This document shows positions 32,521-42,090 of a stretch of 64,000 nt of DNA, piece by piece. Under the pieces are notes generated by a model. That model saw nothing but the letters and a program-made list of their open reading frames with translations, did no database searches and was not told the origin of the DNA. The translations under genes and the position numbers were made by a program. Position 1 is the stretch's first letter. The number at the start of each line of letters is the position of its first letter. Location of the stretch: positions 8,756,248 through 8,820,247 of the forward strand of contig QVOM02000021.1 of the NCBI GenBank assembly GCA_003586115.2, read 5' to 3'. This DNA comes from Salvator merianae. Its lineage: Eukaryota > Chordata > Lepidosauria > Squamata > Teiidae.

Positions 32521-33755
32521 GGAAAAGTGGCCAAAATCCAGTTGGTGGGCATTCTTTACCCCTAAAGTAGGGTAGAGCTTTGGGCATGTTGTTCAAAAGC
32601 ATTTTAAAGCCAGTGACTGACAAAAAGGGATAGCATCACATTGCTGTTGGGGAGGAGGAAATGGGATGGACTACTTGAAATACATTGAGGCAGAATATGC
32701 AACACATATACTGGAAAGAGATAGGAGAAAGGAGAGCTGAGAAATATGAATATCAACATTCCTGTAGCACAACAGGCCATGTTTTGGGTGGCTCAAAGCA
32801 CTTCAGGAATATTGTGTGTAGCTGGGCCCTGTAATTCAGTCTAAGAAGGAAAAAACAATGTTTTAAACTGTCACTCTGTCTCATATTTGCTTTCTGCTCC
32901 TTGCCAAAATGACGCAAAGCCTTTACCACAGCCTTTACTAATATCGCTAGTGCTCATCAAATCAGTGAAATCCTTTATAAGGTTCAAGAGTTCAATGTAA
33001 GATAAATCAAGCGAGGAGGGCAAAATATACTAAGGTGATATCTGTATGATCCACGAGCACCATACCAGATGTAGTCTGGGCCTGTAGGACCTGTGTATCA
33101 GCCCACTCCCCAGGACACTGTGCCTTCAAGGGAATGCACCAGCCACACAGACCCTGAGCCTGGCCTAGGACTGCTTCAGCAGGACATCACATTAAAGTGG
33201 TCTCCCTTTTGGGCCCAAGGCTAGATTTCATTCCTAATGCTGCCATGTGAACAGCTGGTGGCAACAGAAGCAGGCATTTCACATTCCGGGGCCTAAACAT
33301 ATTTTGCTGTGATCCAGAAATGGCCTACTTCCAGGTGCTTAACAATCCCTGGCCTGGCTACCATTCAGGCACTCTGTGACACCTTGCCCTGTTCCTGGCC
33401 CAGTCAGCCAGGAATGATCTCCAGAACATGTACCAGGAGCAAAGTGCAGAAGCTGCTGTAGGGTTGAAAGCAGACAATAACATCATGGAATCCAAGCCTC
33501 TGTTCTATGCAGGAATCTAAATTAAACCATCTTCAGTTGATGACTATCCAACCTTTACTTGACCACACTGATTAATGCCATCGCCAGTGCTAGAAATGTA
33601 ATGTGCACTAGGATTCTCTGATGAATCCAGTATAGAACTGGCTTGAATTAACTAGAAAAGTTAACTGAATGTGGACAGATTGCTTCCTTAATAACTATGG
33701 GTTTCCAGTAATAGCAATCTCATACTTCTGAGCACTGGCTCCTTTCATGATTATT
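32521..33755. other. Unannotated sequence
   Basis: No gene, RNA or clear repeat end recognised. Confidence 0.3.
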
Positions 33756-33759
33756 CCTC

Positions 33760-34040
33760 TTGTAAATACCTGGATGTCAGCCAAGTGCCTGCCCACTTCC
33801 ATCTTTTTTTCATGTGATTGGTTGACATACAAGTATTTGCAAGAGGAACAATCACAAAAGGATCTGGCAAATGGAGGTGAGAGCCCACAACAGTCTCCCA
33901 CATCTGGTGGGGGCATTCAGAGGCGATCACAGGACTTTTTAGATCCTGTAATTGCCTCCTGCAATCACAAATAGCAGAAGCAATTTTACCTTGCAGGTGC
34001 AGGTAGGGGACTCCTGCAACCTCTTAGAAGCCAGGGCAGC
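33760..34040. repeat. Hairpin repeat family G, copy 1
   Basis: An inverted pair 'gaggcgatcacaggac' / 'gatcctgtaattgcctcc' (33920-33962) matches the hairpin at 51703-51753. Surrounding 'ccttgcaggtgcaggtaggg' style text is also similar. Non-coding. Confidence 0.4.
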
Positions 34041-34479
34041 TCCCTAGCCATTTCCATTTTTGTTTCTAATATATTCAAACCTTCTCTTTATAATTTCAAT
34101 ATCAATTTCTATACTTCTGCAAGTATTTAATGTATATGAAATGCCTCGTTTACCTAATAATATTTTTTGCCATCTCTTTGCTTTTCCAGACTAGTTGTTC
34201 TAGTTTCTAAAGCCAAGGCAGTGATCTCTTGTACAGTGTAAAGCTGTCATACGGTTCCTGCAAATCGCCATGTAGTGCAAAACTGTATTATGCAAGTCAT
34301 TGTCTCCTGTGGAATATCTGAGATTTCAGAAACCATGGAGAGTGGGACAGGATCCACATGCTGGGCCTTGATCCTGCTTGAAGGGCTGGAGGCAGGCAGT
34401 GCTCTGGTTGCAGGCCTTCCTGCTACTGGCTGTGCTAACTGGCTTTGAAGTTTCTGATTTAACAAGACTTAATTCTCAA
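34041..34479. other. Unannotated sequence
   Basis: No recognisable feature. Confidence 0.3.
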
Positions 34480-34995
34480 TCATCAAAGTGGATTTCTATG
34501 AAAAAGGCAATTAAGAGACAATGTGAGGAATGTTTTGAATATCATAGAATATTTGCAGTACCATAACAGTAAAGCGGCATTGATTTTCTTGGATGTAGAA
34601 AAAGTGTTTGATAATCTCAATTGGACTTTTTTATTTAAAACTTATGGACAGAATGGAGTTTGGAGAGAAGTTCACCAAATTGATACTCTTCACAAAGAGC
34701 TTACATTATAGTAAAATAGAGAACCAACAGAATTTTGTGAAATGCAGAAAGGATCAAGGCAAGGTTGTCTATTGTTGCCCTTATTGGTTATATTGGTGCT
34801 AGAGATGGAGCTGAGAGAGATAATAGATGAGGTAAGAAGATAACAGGAATAATGGAAACAAAAGTTAAAAAATAGAAATACAAGCTAAGAGCCTTTGCAA
34901 ATGATTTGGTAATTATTGTGACAGACCCTCTAGAGGGGATCAATAAATTAATGAGTGAACTGGAAGAATTTGATTCTCTAGCTGGTTTAAGGTAA
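34480..34995 (+). mobile_element. L1-like LINE reverse-transcriptase relic
   Basis: Across three frames it reads 'KKAIKRQCEECFEYH', 'ALIFLDVEKVFDNLNWTFLF' (the LDAEKAFD palm motif), 'SLHYSKIENQQN', then 'GSRQGCLLLPLLVILVLEMEL' split over a shift (the RQGCPLSPLLF region). It ends 'LRAFANDLVIIV' (the FADD box with D to N) and 'EGINKLMSELEEF'. The motif order is right for an L1 reverse transcriptase. Frameshifts and the altered catalytic box make it inactive. It is clearly distinct from the 2505-4336 copy. Confidence 0.8.
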
Positions 34996-36737
34996 ATATA
35001 CTGCTTGCCTCTATTTTTGGAAGTTGCAAGAAGTGTGACCCCGGAAGTTGGTCATTTTTTGCATCTTCTGAAATAGTGCTGAGCAGAGAGCCTTTCATGT
35101 AAGTTTGCTGGGAAGGAGCACAGTGTGAAAAGCAACACTGATGGTGCTTTCTGCAATCCCCATACCCCGTGAGCTTTTCCAAGGTACTATTTTCCTGCTA
35201 TTTGGATCCTATCCTAGTCTACCAATGCAAGTCAGTAGGACTTCAGAGGTCAAACTGCATTACTGGAAGATTCTGAGATAAAGGAAGTTGCATTTTATTG
35301 ACTGTGTAACAGGAAAATCATGCCATATAAAATAATGTTATATTAAGGGCTGACTGCATAAAATATTTTTATTCTGCACAAGCTACTATGTTTCTTATTC
35401 ACAGCTGACTCTGTCACTGACACTGAACTGGGACCTGTTCTGAATGGAGAAATGATATGATCCTTTTTAAATTTCTTACTTTTTGCTCCTGTGTGTTGCC
35501 TTTATAAATAAAGCTATTTTTTTTTCCAGAAAAGCTGATTGTGCTGAACGCTTTTGCACCTTGCTCTGTTGACCATCAAACTGCTCTTTTTGTGAGGAAG
35601 CTTCCCCCTGCATTCCTTTGGAATCTGCCTTTTTGCACCTTTCATCCATTATTCCCTGTCCTACATCCGAGCTGACAGCGAACGAGTCACGACCTTCTTC
35701 TGGATAATATCCCTTGAGGTATTTGAAGGGTGCTATAAATCACATAGGACTAAAGGCATAGGTGTTTCTGAAGCCTAGTTGGTTGAAAACACGGTGGTCA
35801 AATCTAATAAAGAGTCAAGCAGATAGTTCTACTCTTTTTAATGGAATGTGGCCACGGAGAGAGAGAAGTGAAAGAGAGGCCCATCCAATCGGGGGGAATA
35901 TAATGCCATTATGACCCTGCTATGGTAGGATTGCCAGATGTATCTATGGCAACCCCACCATAGCTACGCTATATCCCCCCTAAAATGCATGATACCCCTA
36001 TTTCAGCAAAACCTGACTCTGATGCAGGATTTTCCTGAAATAGTGCTATCACCTTGCAGCTGGGACAGCCATCATTGCTCTGGTCACTGCGCATGTGTGG
36101 GGCAAAAAGACAGCTGCACATGTGCAGTGGACATGATATTTTGTGCTGGTGGAATACCGGATGTGTGCATCACCAAAATGCACACGGGCAGTGCAGTCCT
36201 TGCACTTTCTAGTCAACAGGTAATCATTCTAGAGGTCCTTTTCTCTGAAATATTGCCTGTTGGTGCTATATTTGACTGGTGTCTGGAGCCAGCCAGAGAG
36301 AAAAGAGAGAAATTGAGAAGGAGGTAAGTTGGGGAGAAGCTTGCCTTTACTCAGTGAATACTTGAGAGCAGAGGTGCCTTCAAGAGTGGGTATAACTGGG
36401 ACTTTTGCCAAGCATTTTCACTGCAATAACAGTCTACTAGTACAAGGATGTAAATTCACTGAGACAGACTTTTCCATAGAAAATGCCAAAGCACCTTCCA
36501 GCATAGGAACACAATACTCTGTCTATACAGTGTAGCTGTGTAGTGTTAAATTTGAGAGCCATCCTTCCAAGAATGTGATTTTTTCCTCCCTGGATTGGCA
36601 CCAAATGCTCCTGTGCTAGAATGACATGCCCCAAGTCAGCATTACATTGATACCTGGAGAACTAGATTTGCTTGTGGTGAGCAGAACAGAGGTGGCAACT
36701 TATTTTACCTATCTGGCACATATTTTTGCTGAAACTG
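34996..36737. other. Unannotated sequence
   Basis: No gene is supported. 'ttataaataaagc' at 35500 looks like a TATA/poly(A) type motif followed by a T-run, but no LTR ends were found. The 129-residue frame at 35938-36327 has no recognisable domain. Confidence 0.3.
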
Positions 36738-36872
36738 CAGCATCCAGACCTTGCTAAGTATTCCGCTATATTTGGACATTCCAGAATAAAGAGTGGATAT
36801 TCTGGAATATTCATGTTTTATTCTGGAATATCCAAATATAGTGGAATAAGTAAGCAACGTCTGGATGCAGCC
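36738..36872. mobile_element. Palindromic MITE with 'gcatccagac' ends
   Basis: The arms are 'gcatccagaccttgct' and 'aagcaacgtctggatgc'. Inside, 'ctatatttggacattccaga' faces 'tctggaatatccaaatatag', with the tip near 36795-36810. It is about 135 bp and non-coding. The left arm is reused in the chimeric element at 15146. Confidence 0.75.
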
Positions 36873-38249
36873 TTTTTCAACAACTTTGAGAATCTGTGCA
36901 TTGTGGGTCCATCCATGGACAGAACACCAACTCTCCCTCCCTCTTCCTTTCAGTGGTATCAGTTCTGGTAATCAATTAAGGCCATGTGTCTGCCCCCCCC
37001 CAATCCAAATTGTCCTCTCAAGATTGTGCATCTACAGAGAGATGTGTGTGCTTGTCTTTTTCAGTCCTTTGTTTAAAAACATTGCCCTCTTCTGCTCTAC
37101 GCATCCTTATCAATGAGCAGAGCAGCTATTTATTTCCCCTTTTTCTCTCACGGTGCTGTGGTTCTCTTGCATAATCCTAGGAATAAGCACAGAAAATCAG
37201 AAAATTATCTGACACCAACAGGTTTCAAAACACACAGAGAAATCTTTCTTGGGAGAAAGCATCAGTCCTGACTCCTTTCCTGCTGCCAAAGTACAGCAGG
37301 CTCTGAATCCACACTTGTAGGGAGAAGAACTGGGGATTCTGTTTTTGGTTGCTTTGGTGATCAAAGTGGTGTTTTAGGTGCAAGATGGGGGAGCACCTAC
37401 TAACTAGAAGATAGTCAAAAGATTGCAGCTTAATGGGGGAGTTGAAAGCGAGGCAACCAAATCCAAGCAGATTTTGAAAGGGAAGAAGAAGTGAAAGGCA
37501 CTATCAGTAGATCAAGCATTGGGTAAAGACATGACAGTGGAGGGAGGAATGTCATCTTCTTATGCCTTTTCTCTCCTTTCACTCACAAATAACTAGCAAC
37601 ACAATTCACAACATGCTAAACCAGGAAGTTCTTAGGCACTTGGGCAGTATCTACACAGGTGGAAGCCTCAGGGATGGAACATCCAAATGCCCAGGGATGC
37701 AGGATGTGCCTCCAAGGATGCTCAGTGTCATCCTTTCCGCAGAGCAGGATGAAGAGCAAGCATCATTACCATGGTTGCTACACTTTCTAACCTGTGATGG
37801 CTCTTAGAAACTAAACCCAGAACTCCATAAAAGTTCAAATTTTCAGTTGTCATAAAATGCGCTAGAATGATCAGAAACACTGGCACAGACATACATGCTT
37901 TTACCACCTTTGTGGGTTGCTGGCAGTTGTGCCACATCCAAGCTTGCATTTTTGGCTGTTGAGTGAGATCTACTCATTAATACCCAATGTGGTGCAGTGG
38001 TCAGTTCTGGATTAGCACAGGAGGTTTAAGTCATAACTTGAATGTAAAGCTCATCAGGTCACTTGCAACCTCACTTGCCTTGCAGAATTTTCTAAGGGAA
38101 AATGATGGACAAGGCAACATGTGGTTTGATCTCTTGAAGATAGGTCAGGATTTATTTTATTTTTTTTTAAGAAACGTATTTATGGGAACAGTCCTGAGAA
38201 GTTTTATGCTTTCACTTTCGTTGGAATCTGTGTCACTTAACTATGACTG
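36873..38249. other. Unannotated sequence
   Basis: No gene or diagnostic repeat end. A C9 run lies at about 36992-37000. Confidence 0.3.
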
Positions 38250-39200
38250 AACTGCAGCCTAAGCCGCCATTATGCATTTTAAAAAATATATGTATTCCTT
38301 GTTTTCCTTTCAGTGCATAGATTATCTAATGGTGAATATTTTTTAAAAATAGTAAATATTCAGAAAGATCAATATTTTAACAAATGAAGGATTTCAGGGT
38401 TTTTTAAAACTTCCATGGAGAGCCAGATGGTAATGTGCAAATGTGTTCGAGTAATTCATTGAAAGCGATGCAAGAATATATTGCAAGTTTTCAAATATTC
38501 TGCATCTAAAAATAGGTTATTTTTTCAGAAGTTCTATACCTTGTGCTCAGGAAATGAAATTGGTTGCCAGAGTGAAATCACAGTTTGTTTGACTTCTCTC
38601 TTTGCTAATCAAATATCATGCAGATAAGATTTCTCTTAATGTAATAATCTCTCTTCCGAGAAAGTTCCTATATTTGCACATAGTACGAATATTTCTGGGG
38701 CACAAGCAACCCTGCATGTTACAGCTATAATAAGTGTTTTTCCATCTTTCTCAGACTGGTACAGAATGATAGGCCTTGTTTGGCTCTCAAGGCAAGAATG
38801 ATTTAAGAGGTCAGCTTATTGGAAGGTAACAATGGAAAGTTTAATGAATGTGATAAAACAGTTAATACCCTAGCAAACTTTATTCTATTGGATATGGTGG
38901 TTGCCTTATAGCTAACTTCTCTGACTCTCCTTCAGTCAAGCCTGTCTGTGAGCTTAATTGGCCATTTCAGGATTTTGAAGAAAACTAATATGCCAGGAAT
39001 AATATTGGCAAATGTGGAAGATAATAAAATTAGCATGAATTTTTTGCAATTGTCTGTTCTGCAGTAAATGAATTCTCATCTGTTGCAGTGGATGCTGCGT
39101 TTTTCCCTCTCACATTCTAATAGCAGAGTATACTCTGGCAAGGTATACATGTCTGCACCAATTTAGTTTACTGTATAGACTTTATAAACCTTGAGGGAAG
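38250..39200. other. Repeat-poor AT-rich block, candidate conserved non-coding DNA
   Basis: About 950 bp lack any of the repeat families seen elsewhere. It has no open frame of note and contains regular TAAT/ATTA/TGATT words ('gctaatcaaatatcatgcag', 'ttcttaatgtaataatctc'). Whether it is an enhancer-like conserved element cannot be decided without alignment. Confidence 0.3.
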
Positions 39201-39337
39201 GAGTTGTGTGCATTACAATATTTTTCTTAGCTTGATCACCTGCAGTGGAGCCTTATAAATTTTACAGTCTTGTGATTGGAAATGTTCAAAGATTGGACAG
39301 AAAAATAGATGTGTATTCTCAGTTCCGTGTGGCCTAG

Positions 39338-39541
39338 GGAGATTCTGCACTAGCCAATATCCCTTATCAGCAAGTGTACTAGAAGCCTCCCTTTTACTCG
39401 CTGATGCAGTCTCCATGCACTAGTGTGGAAGGGAAGCTCCCAGTATATAGTCAGAGCATCTGGGGCTTGCTGTAATCAGCATTAATATGTGGACAGCAGT
39501 CCCGGATATAATCCAGAATAAGGCCCAGTGCAGAAAGGGCC
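39338..39541. mobile_element. Chimeric MITE: family-B left part, family-A right part, TAG duplication
   Basis: The left end 'ggagattctgcactagcc' and the following 'cttatcagcaagtgtact' resemble the left of the 8236 copy. The right end 'aatccagaataaggcccagt' then 'gcagaaagggcc' is family A. TAG flanks both ends (39335-39337, 39542-39544), so it appears to have moved as one unit. Confidence 0.6.
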
Positions 39542-39544
39542 TAG

Positions 39545-39971
39545 ATCTCTCTGTGACATGAACTTACATTTGTTATCTATGAATCATCTCTTCAATAGGT
39601 TAAATCATAATATATTCCGTTTCCCCAGTCTTCCTACATAGGATTTGGCAGTGGATTAAAGCACAGTTTCCAAAAGGAGTCGCACTCTTCCTCTGTGGTC
39701 CTGACCCATAGGCTGCTGCTGAGATAAACTGCAGATGCAATACTACAAAGGAAGGTCTGATTAAAGCAAAATTGGGTAAGGTTTTGCTTTTCTTTCCTGC
39801 ATTTGTCTTATATTTCTCTTGATGTAGCTTACATTTGTTAGTTTTCACTGCTGACTTGCATTCAATTTATAGTTTGTGAAAGCCTTCCACATGTGTACAC
39901 TGCTTTCACCCCAGCTGTCTACCATCCTGTATTTGTGCAGTGGATTATTCATGCCTATATGCAGAGATGTA
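39545..39971. other. Unannotated sequence
   Basis: No recognisable feature. Confidence 0.3.
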
Positions 39972-40230
39972 GGGCCTGTTCGCACCTTACCCTTAGTGAG
40001 CGGTCAGATGCCCAGGTAAGTGTGTTTGCATGGCCCCACTGCCGCAGCATCTGGGAACATTTACAGCCGCTCCCAGATGCTACTAGCTGTGGACAACAAA
40101 ATTGTTGACTGGGAGCAGCGCAGTTGCGTGCTGTCTCCTTGATCACTATGGCAATAGCTGAACATTGCTGTGGCAGCTGTCATGGTGGTCAGGCTGGCCA
40201 TCCACACTGTGAGTGCTGGAGGCCCAGTAC

Positions 40231-40625
40231 CAGCGGCGTAGCCAGCACTTCCGTGCCCAGGGGCGATGGACGGGGGCGACGCCAGCGTGCTGGGTGGGGT
40301 GACGCCAGCGCGTGGGGCGAGGCGATGCCGGCGTGAGGGGCGGCCAGCGCGCCAGTGCGAGGGACGACGACACCAGTGCGTGGGGTGATGCCAGTGCGCC
40401 GGCGCGAGGGGCGACGCCAGCATGCAGGGTGGGGCACCACCGCCAGTGCGCTGGCGTGAGGGGCGACGCCAACGCACAGGCTGCGGTGACGCCAGCGCGC
40501 CGCCCCCGGATGGGTGGGCGGGGCAACGAGCGAGGGCGCTGGTGGGCGAGGCCCTGGCTCCGTGGGCCGCCCCCGACAACGCGCCACCCGGTGCGCCCCC
40601 CCCGCCCCCCCTTGCTACGCCTCTG
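40231..40625. mobile_element. hAT-like MITE with GC-rich minisatellite core
   Basis: The ends are 'cagcggcgtagccag' and 'cttgctacgcctctg', inverted with 12 of 15 matches. Both sides carry the 8-bp direct repeat cccagtac (40223-40230 and 40626-40633). An 8-bp duplication with CAGnGGCGTA ends is the signature of the hAT superfamily. The core is a CpG-rich tandem array. The long open frames here, up to 210 residues on the minus strand, come from the lack of A/T-rich stop codons and are not genes. Confidence 0.9.
40262..40505. repeat. CpG-rich degenerate minisatellite inside the hAT MITE
   Basis: Variants of 'gacgccagcgcgtggggcg' recur roughly every 20-45 bases ('gacgccagcgtgctgggtgg', 'gatgccggcgtgagggg', 'gatgccagtgcgccgg', 'gacgccagcatgcaggg', 'gacgccaacgcacagg'). 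Unit length is variable. Such cores are known in vertebrate hAT MITEs. Confidence 0.8.
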
Positions 40626-40744
40626 CCCAGTACAGGGCTGTTCCAGCCCTCACAGTACGGCTGGTTGCCACGCTGCAGGGTCTTGTACAACACAGAATGG
40701 TAATATTATTATACCATTCTAAGCTATACAGTGCAAATAGGCCC

Positions 40745-41345
40745 TCACATTGATCTCTGCTGAAATTCATTTTCTTTTGGGTTGCATCTACAGTGGGCAA
40801 AAATGGCACCCGGTGAGGGCCCAAGGAGTGCAGCATCCATATATCTGTGCTGCCTTAGGACCTGCAGCCAACCATCGAAGGGAGGCAAGCTCCCCTGCAG
40901 GCTCTTACCACCTGTGCCACTGCCATGTGGATAGATTGCAGTGGCATGGGTAACTTACCTTTGTTGCTGTCCACCCCAGCTCATTTCAAAACATAGAGAA
41001 AACGGCCAGCTTCTGCAGCAGTTTATATCCTTATATCCATTTATATCCTTTAATGGGACTGGATGGACATTTCAAAGCTGGGGAACTCTGGCCCATCATT
41101 CGTTCTCCGCACACACTATAGGGTTAAAGCCTTAAACCACTTTACCATCTTGAATTCTGTATCTATATTCTGAATTATTAGCTACCCGAACATTTTTGAT
41201 TGTATCTGAAGATCTGATAAATGCTCCCTCTGTTTCTTTATCCGTATCATTAATAAAAATGTGTGACATGTGAAGCGCTTGAATTAAAGGCAGTGGGAGA
41301 AGGGCAAGGCTCTGTTTGGAATCTTCCTTTGATTTTATCAAATTA
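40745..41345. other. Unannotated sequence
   Basis: No gene or repeat end recognised; 'gcagtttatatccttatatc' at 41018 is a small local duplication. Confidence 0.3.
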
Positions 41346-41450
41346 CAGCTACACTAGTGGCCAAAATTGTGGAAACTTTTTGGAAAAAGTGTATTTTTGA
41401 GGTTTGAAGGCTCATAACACCACTTATTTTTAGAGTAACCCCATAAAATG
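41346..41450. repeat. Solo Tc1-like terminus
   Basis: 'ctagtggccaaaattgtgga' followed by 'aactttttgg' matches the terminal inverted repeat style of Tc1 elements (CAGTGGCCAAAA-). TA precedes it. No matching right end was found nearby, and it runs into family E sequence, so it is a truncated remnant or part of a composite. Confidence 0.5.
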
Positions 41451-41907
41451 ACATGGCGCCTCCACTAATCACAGCCTTGCAGGGACCCATTGGACAAGTG
41501 GATAGGGAGGGAGGGGCACTAGCGAGCTCTTGCTGGCACCGAGAACATTTGAATTCCATTAAAGAGATCTGCAAAAACAACTCCTATCCTGCCTTCTTTA
41601 GATTAGAAAAGCACGCTGGATTTCTTATATGGGGAGTGGGGAGAGAGAGAGAGACTTGACATTTCTTTTGCAAACGAAAAAACCTGGCAGCTAAGGAGTT
41701 AAGGAGTTGGAAACTGCTTCAGCAGAGAGGCAGGGATTTCATACCCAGTGGCCAATCAGTGAGCAGCACCCTTTGCAGGCTGTAATGCGTGTTGAATTGG
41801 CTCAATGGGTAACTGTGTTTGGAAGGCTTTTTTTCTGTGCATCCAGGAATTATTTGCTCCTTTTATTCTGGCGGTTTTAAAAATCGCTGGTCTGAACACA
41901 CCCTAAG
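41451..41907. repeat. Dispersed repeat family E, copy 1
   Basis: It is collinear with 55660-56350. Shared words are 'aatcacagccttgcagg'/'aatcagagtcttgcagg', 'agggaggggc', 'gagctcttgc', 'ctaaggagttaa', 'tggccaatcagtgagcagc', 'tttgcaggctgt' and 'ttttaaaaatc'. The right end 'ctgaacacaccct' is the inverse of 'agggtgtgatcaga' at 55539, so a terminal inverted repeat is likely. Confidence 0.6.
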
Positions 41908-42019
41908 ACTTCCCAGTGATATTCTTGATCTACATTTTACACAAGCAAGTTTTTTTTTATCTGCATCAAGTCATCCTCTGTACTTCTCTCTTGCCAATCT
42001 ATAGGCTATTGTGGGTGTG

Positions 42020-42090
42020 TTCAACTGCAGCCCTGCAGATGTTTCTGAACTACAGTCCCATGATTCCATGCCAGCTGGGACAGAATGATA
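42020..42090. repeat. DNA-transposon fragment with a ZNF143-like 'ACTACAGTCCCA' motif
   Basis: 'ccctgcagatgtttctgaac' followed by 'tacagtcccatgattcc' resembles a widespread reptile/bird transposon remnant that carries 'ggactacaactcccatcatc'. The motif is close to the ZNF143/THAP11 binding consensus. No protein is encoded. Confidence 0.45.

Larger units (their letters stand above)
39972..40744. mobile_element. Foldback MITE family C, copy 7, split by a hAT MITE
   Basis: The left end 'gggcctgttcgcacctta' (39972) and right end 'gtgcaaataggccc' (to 40744) are inverted. Landmarks 'gctgtggcagctgtcatggt' and 'gtgagtgctggaggcccagt' are collinear with 16548-17020. A near-terminal hairpin 'agaatggtaata'/'tataccattct' precedes the right end. 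The interior is interrupted at 40231-40625 by a hAT-like element; without it the family-C copy would be about 370 bp. Confidence 0.8.

Noticed and set aside
35440..35540. LTR or promoter at 'ttataaataaagc'
   Set aside because: No TG/CA ends or target duplication could be found; the motif alone is too weak.
40061..40693. 210-residue minus-strand open frame and several overlapping frames
   Set aside because: They lie in the GC-rich hAT minisatellite and its flanks; several frames on both strands are open together because stop codons are rare at this composition, and the frame crosses transposon boundaries.
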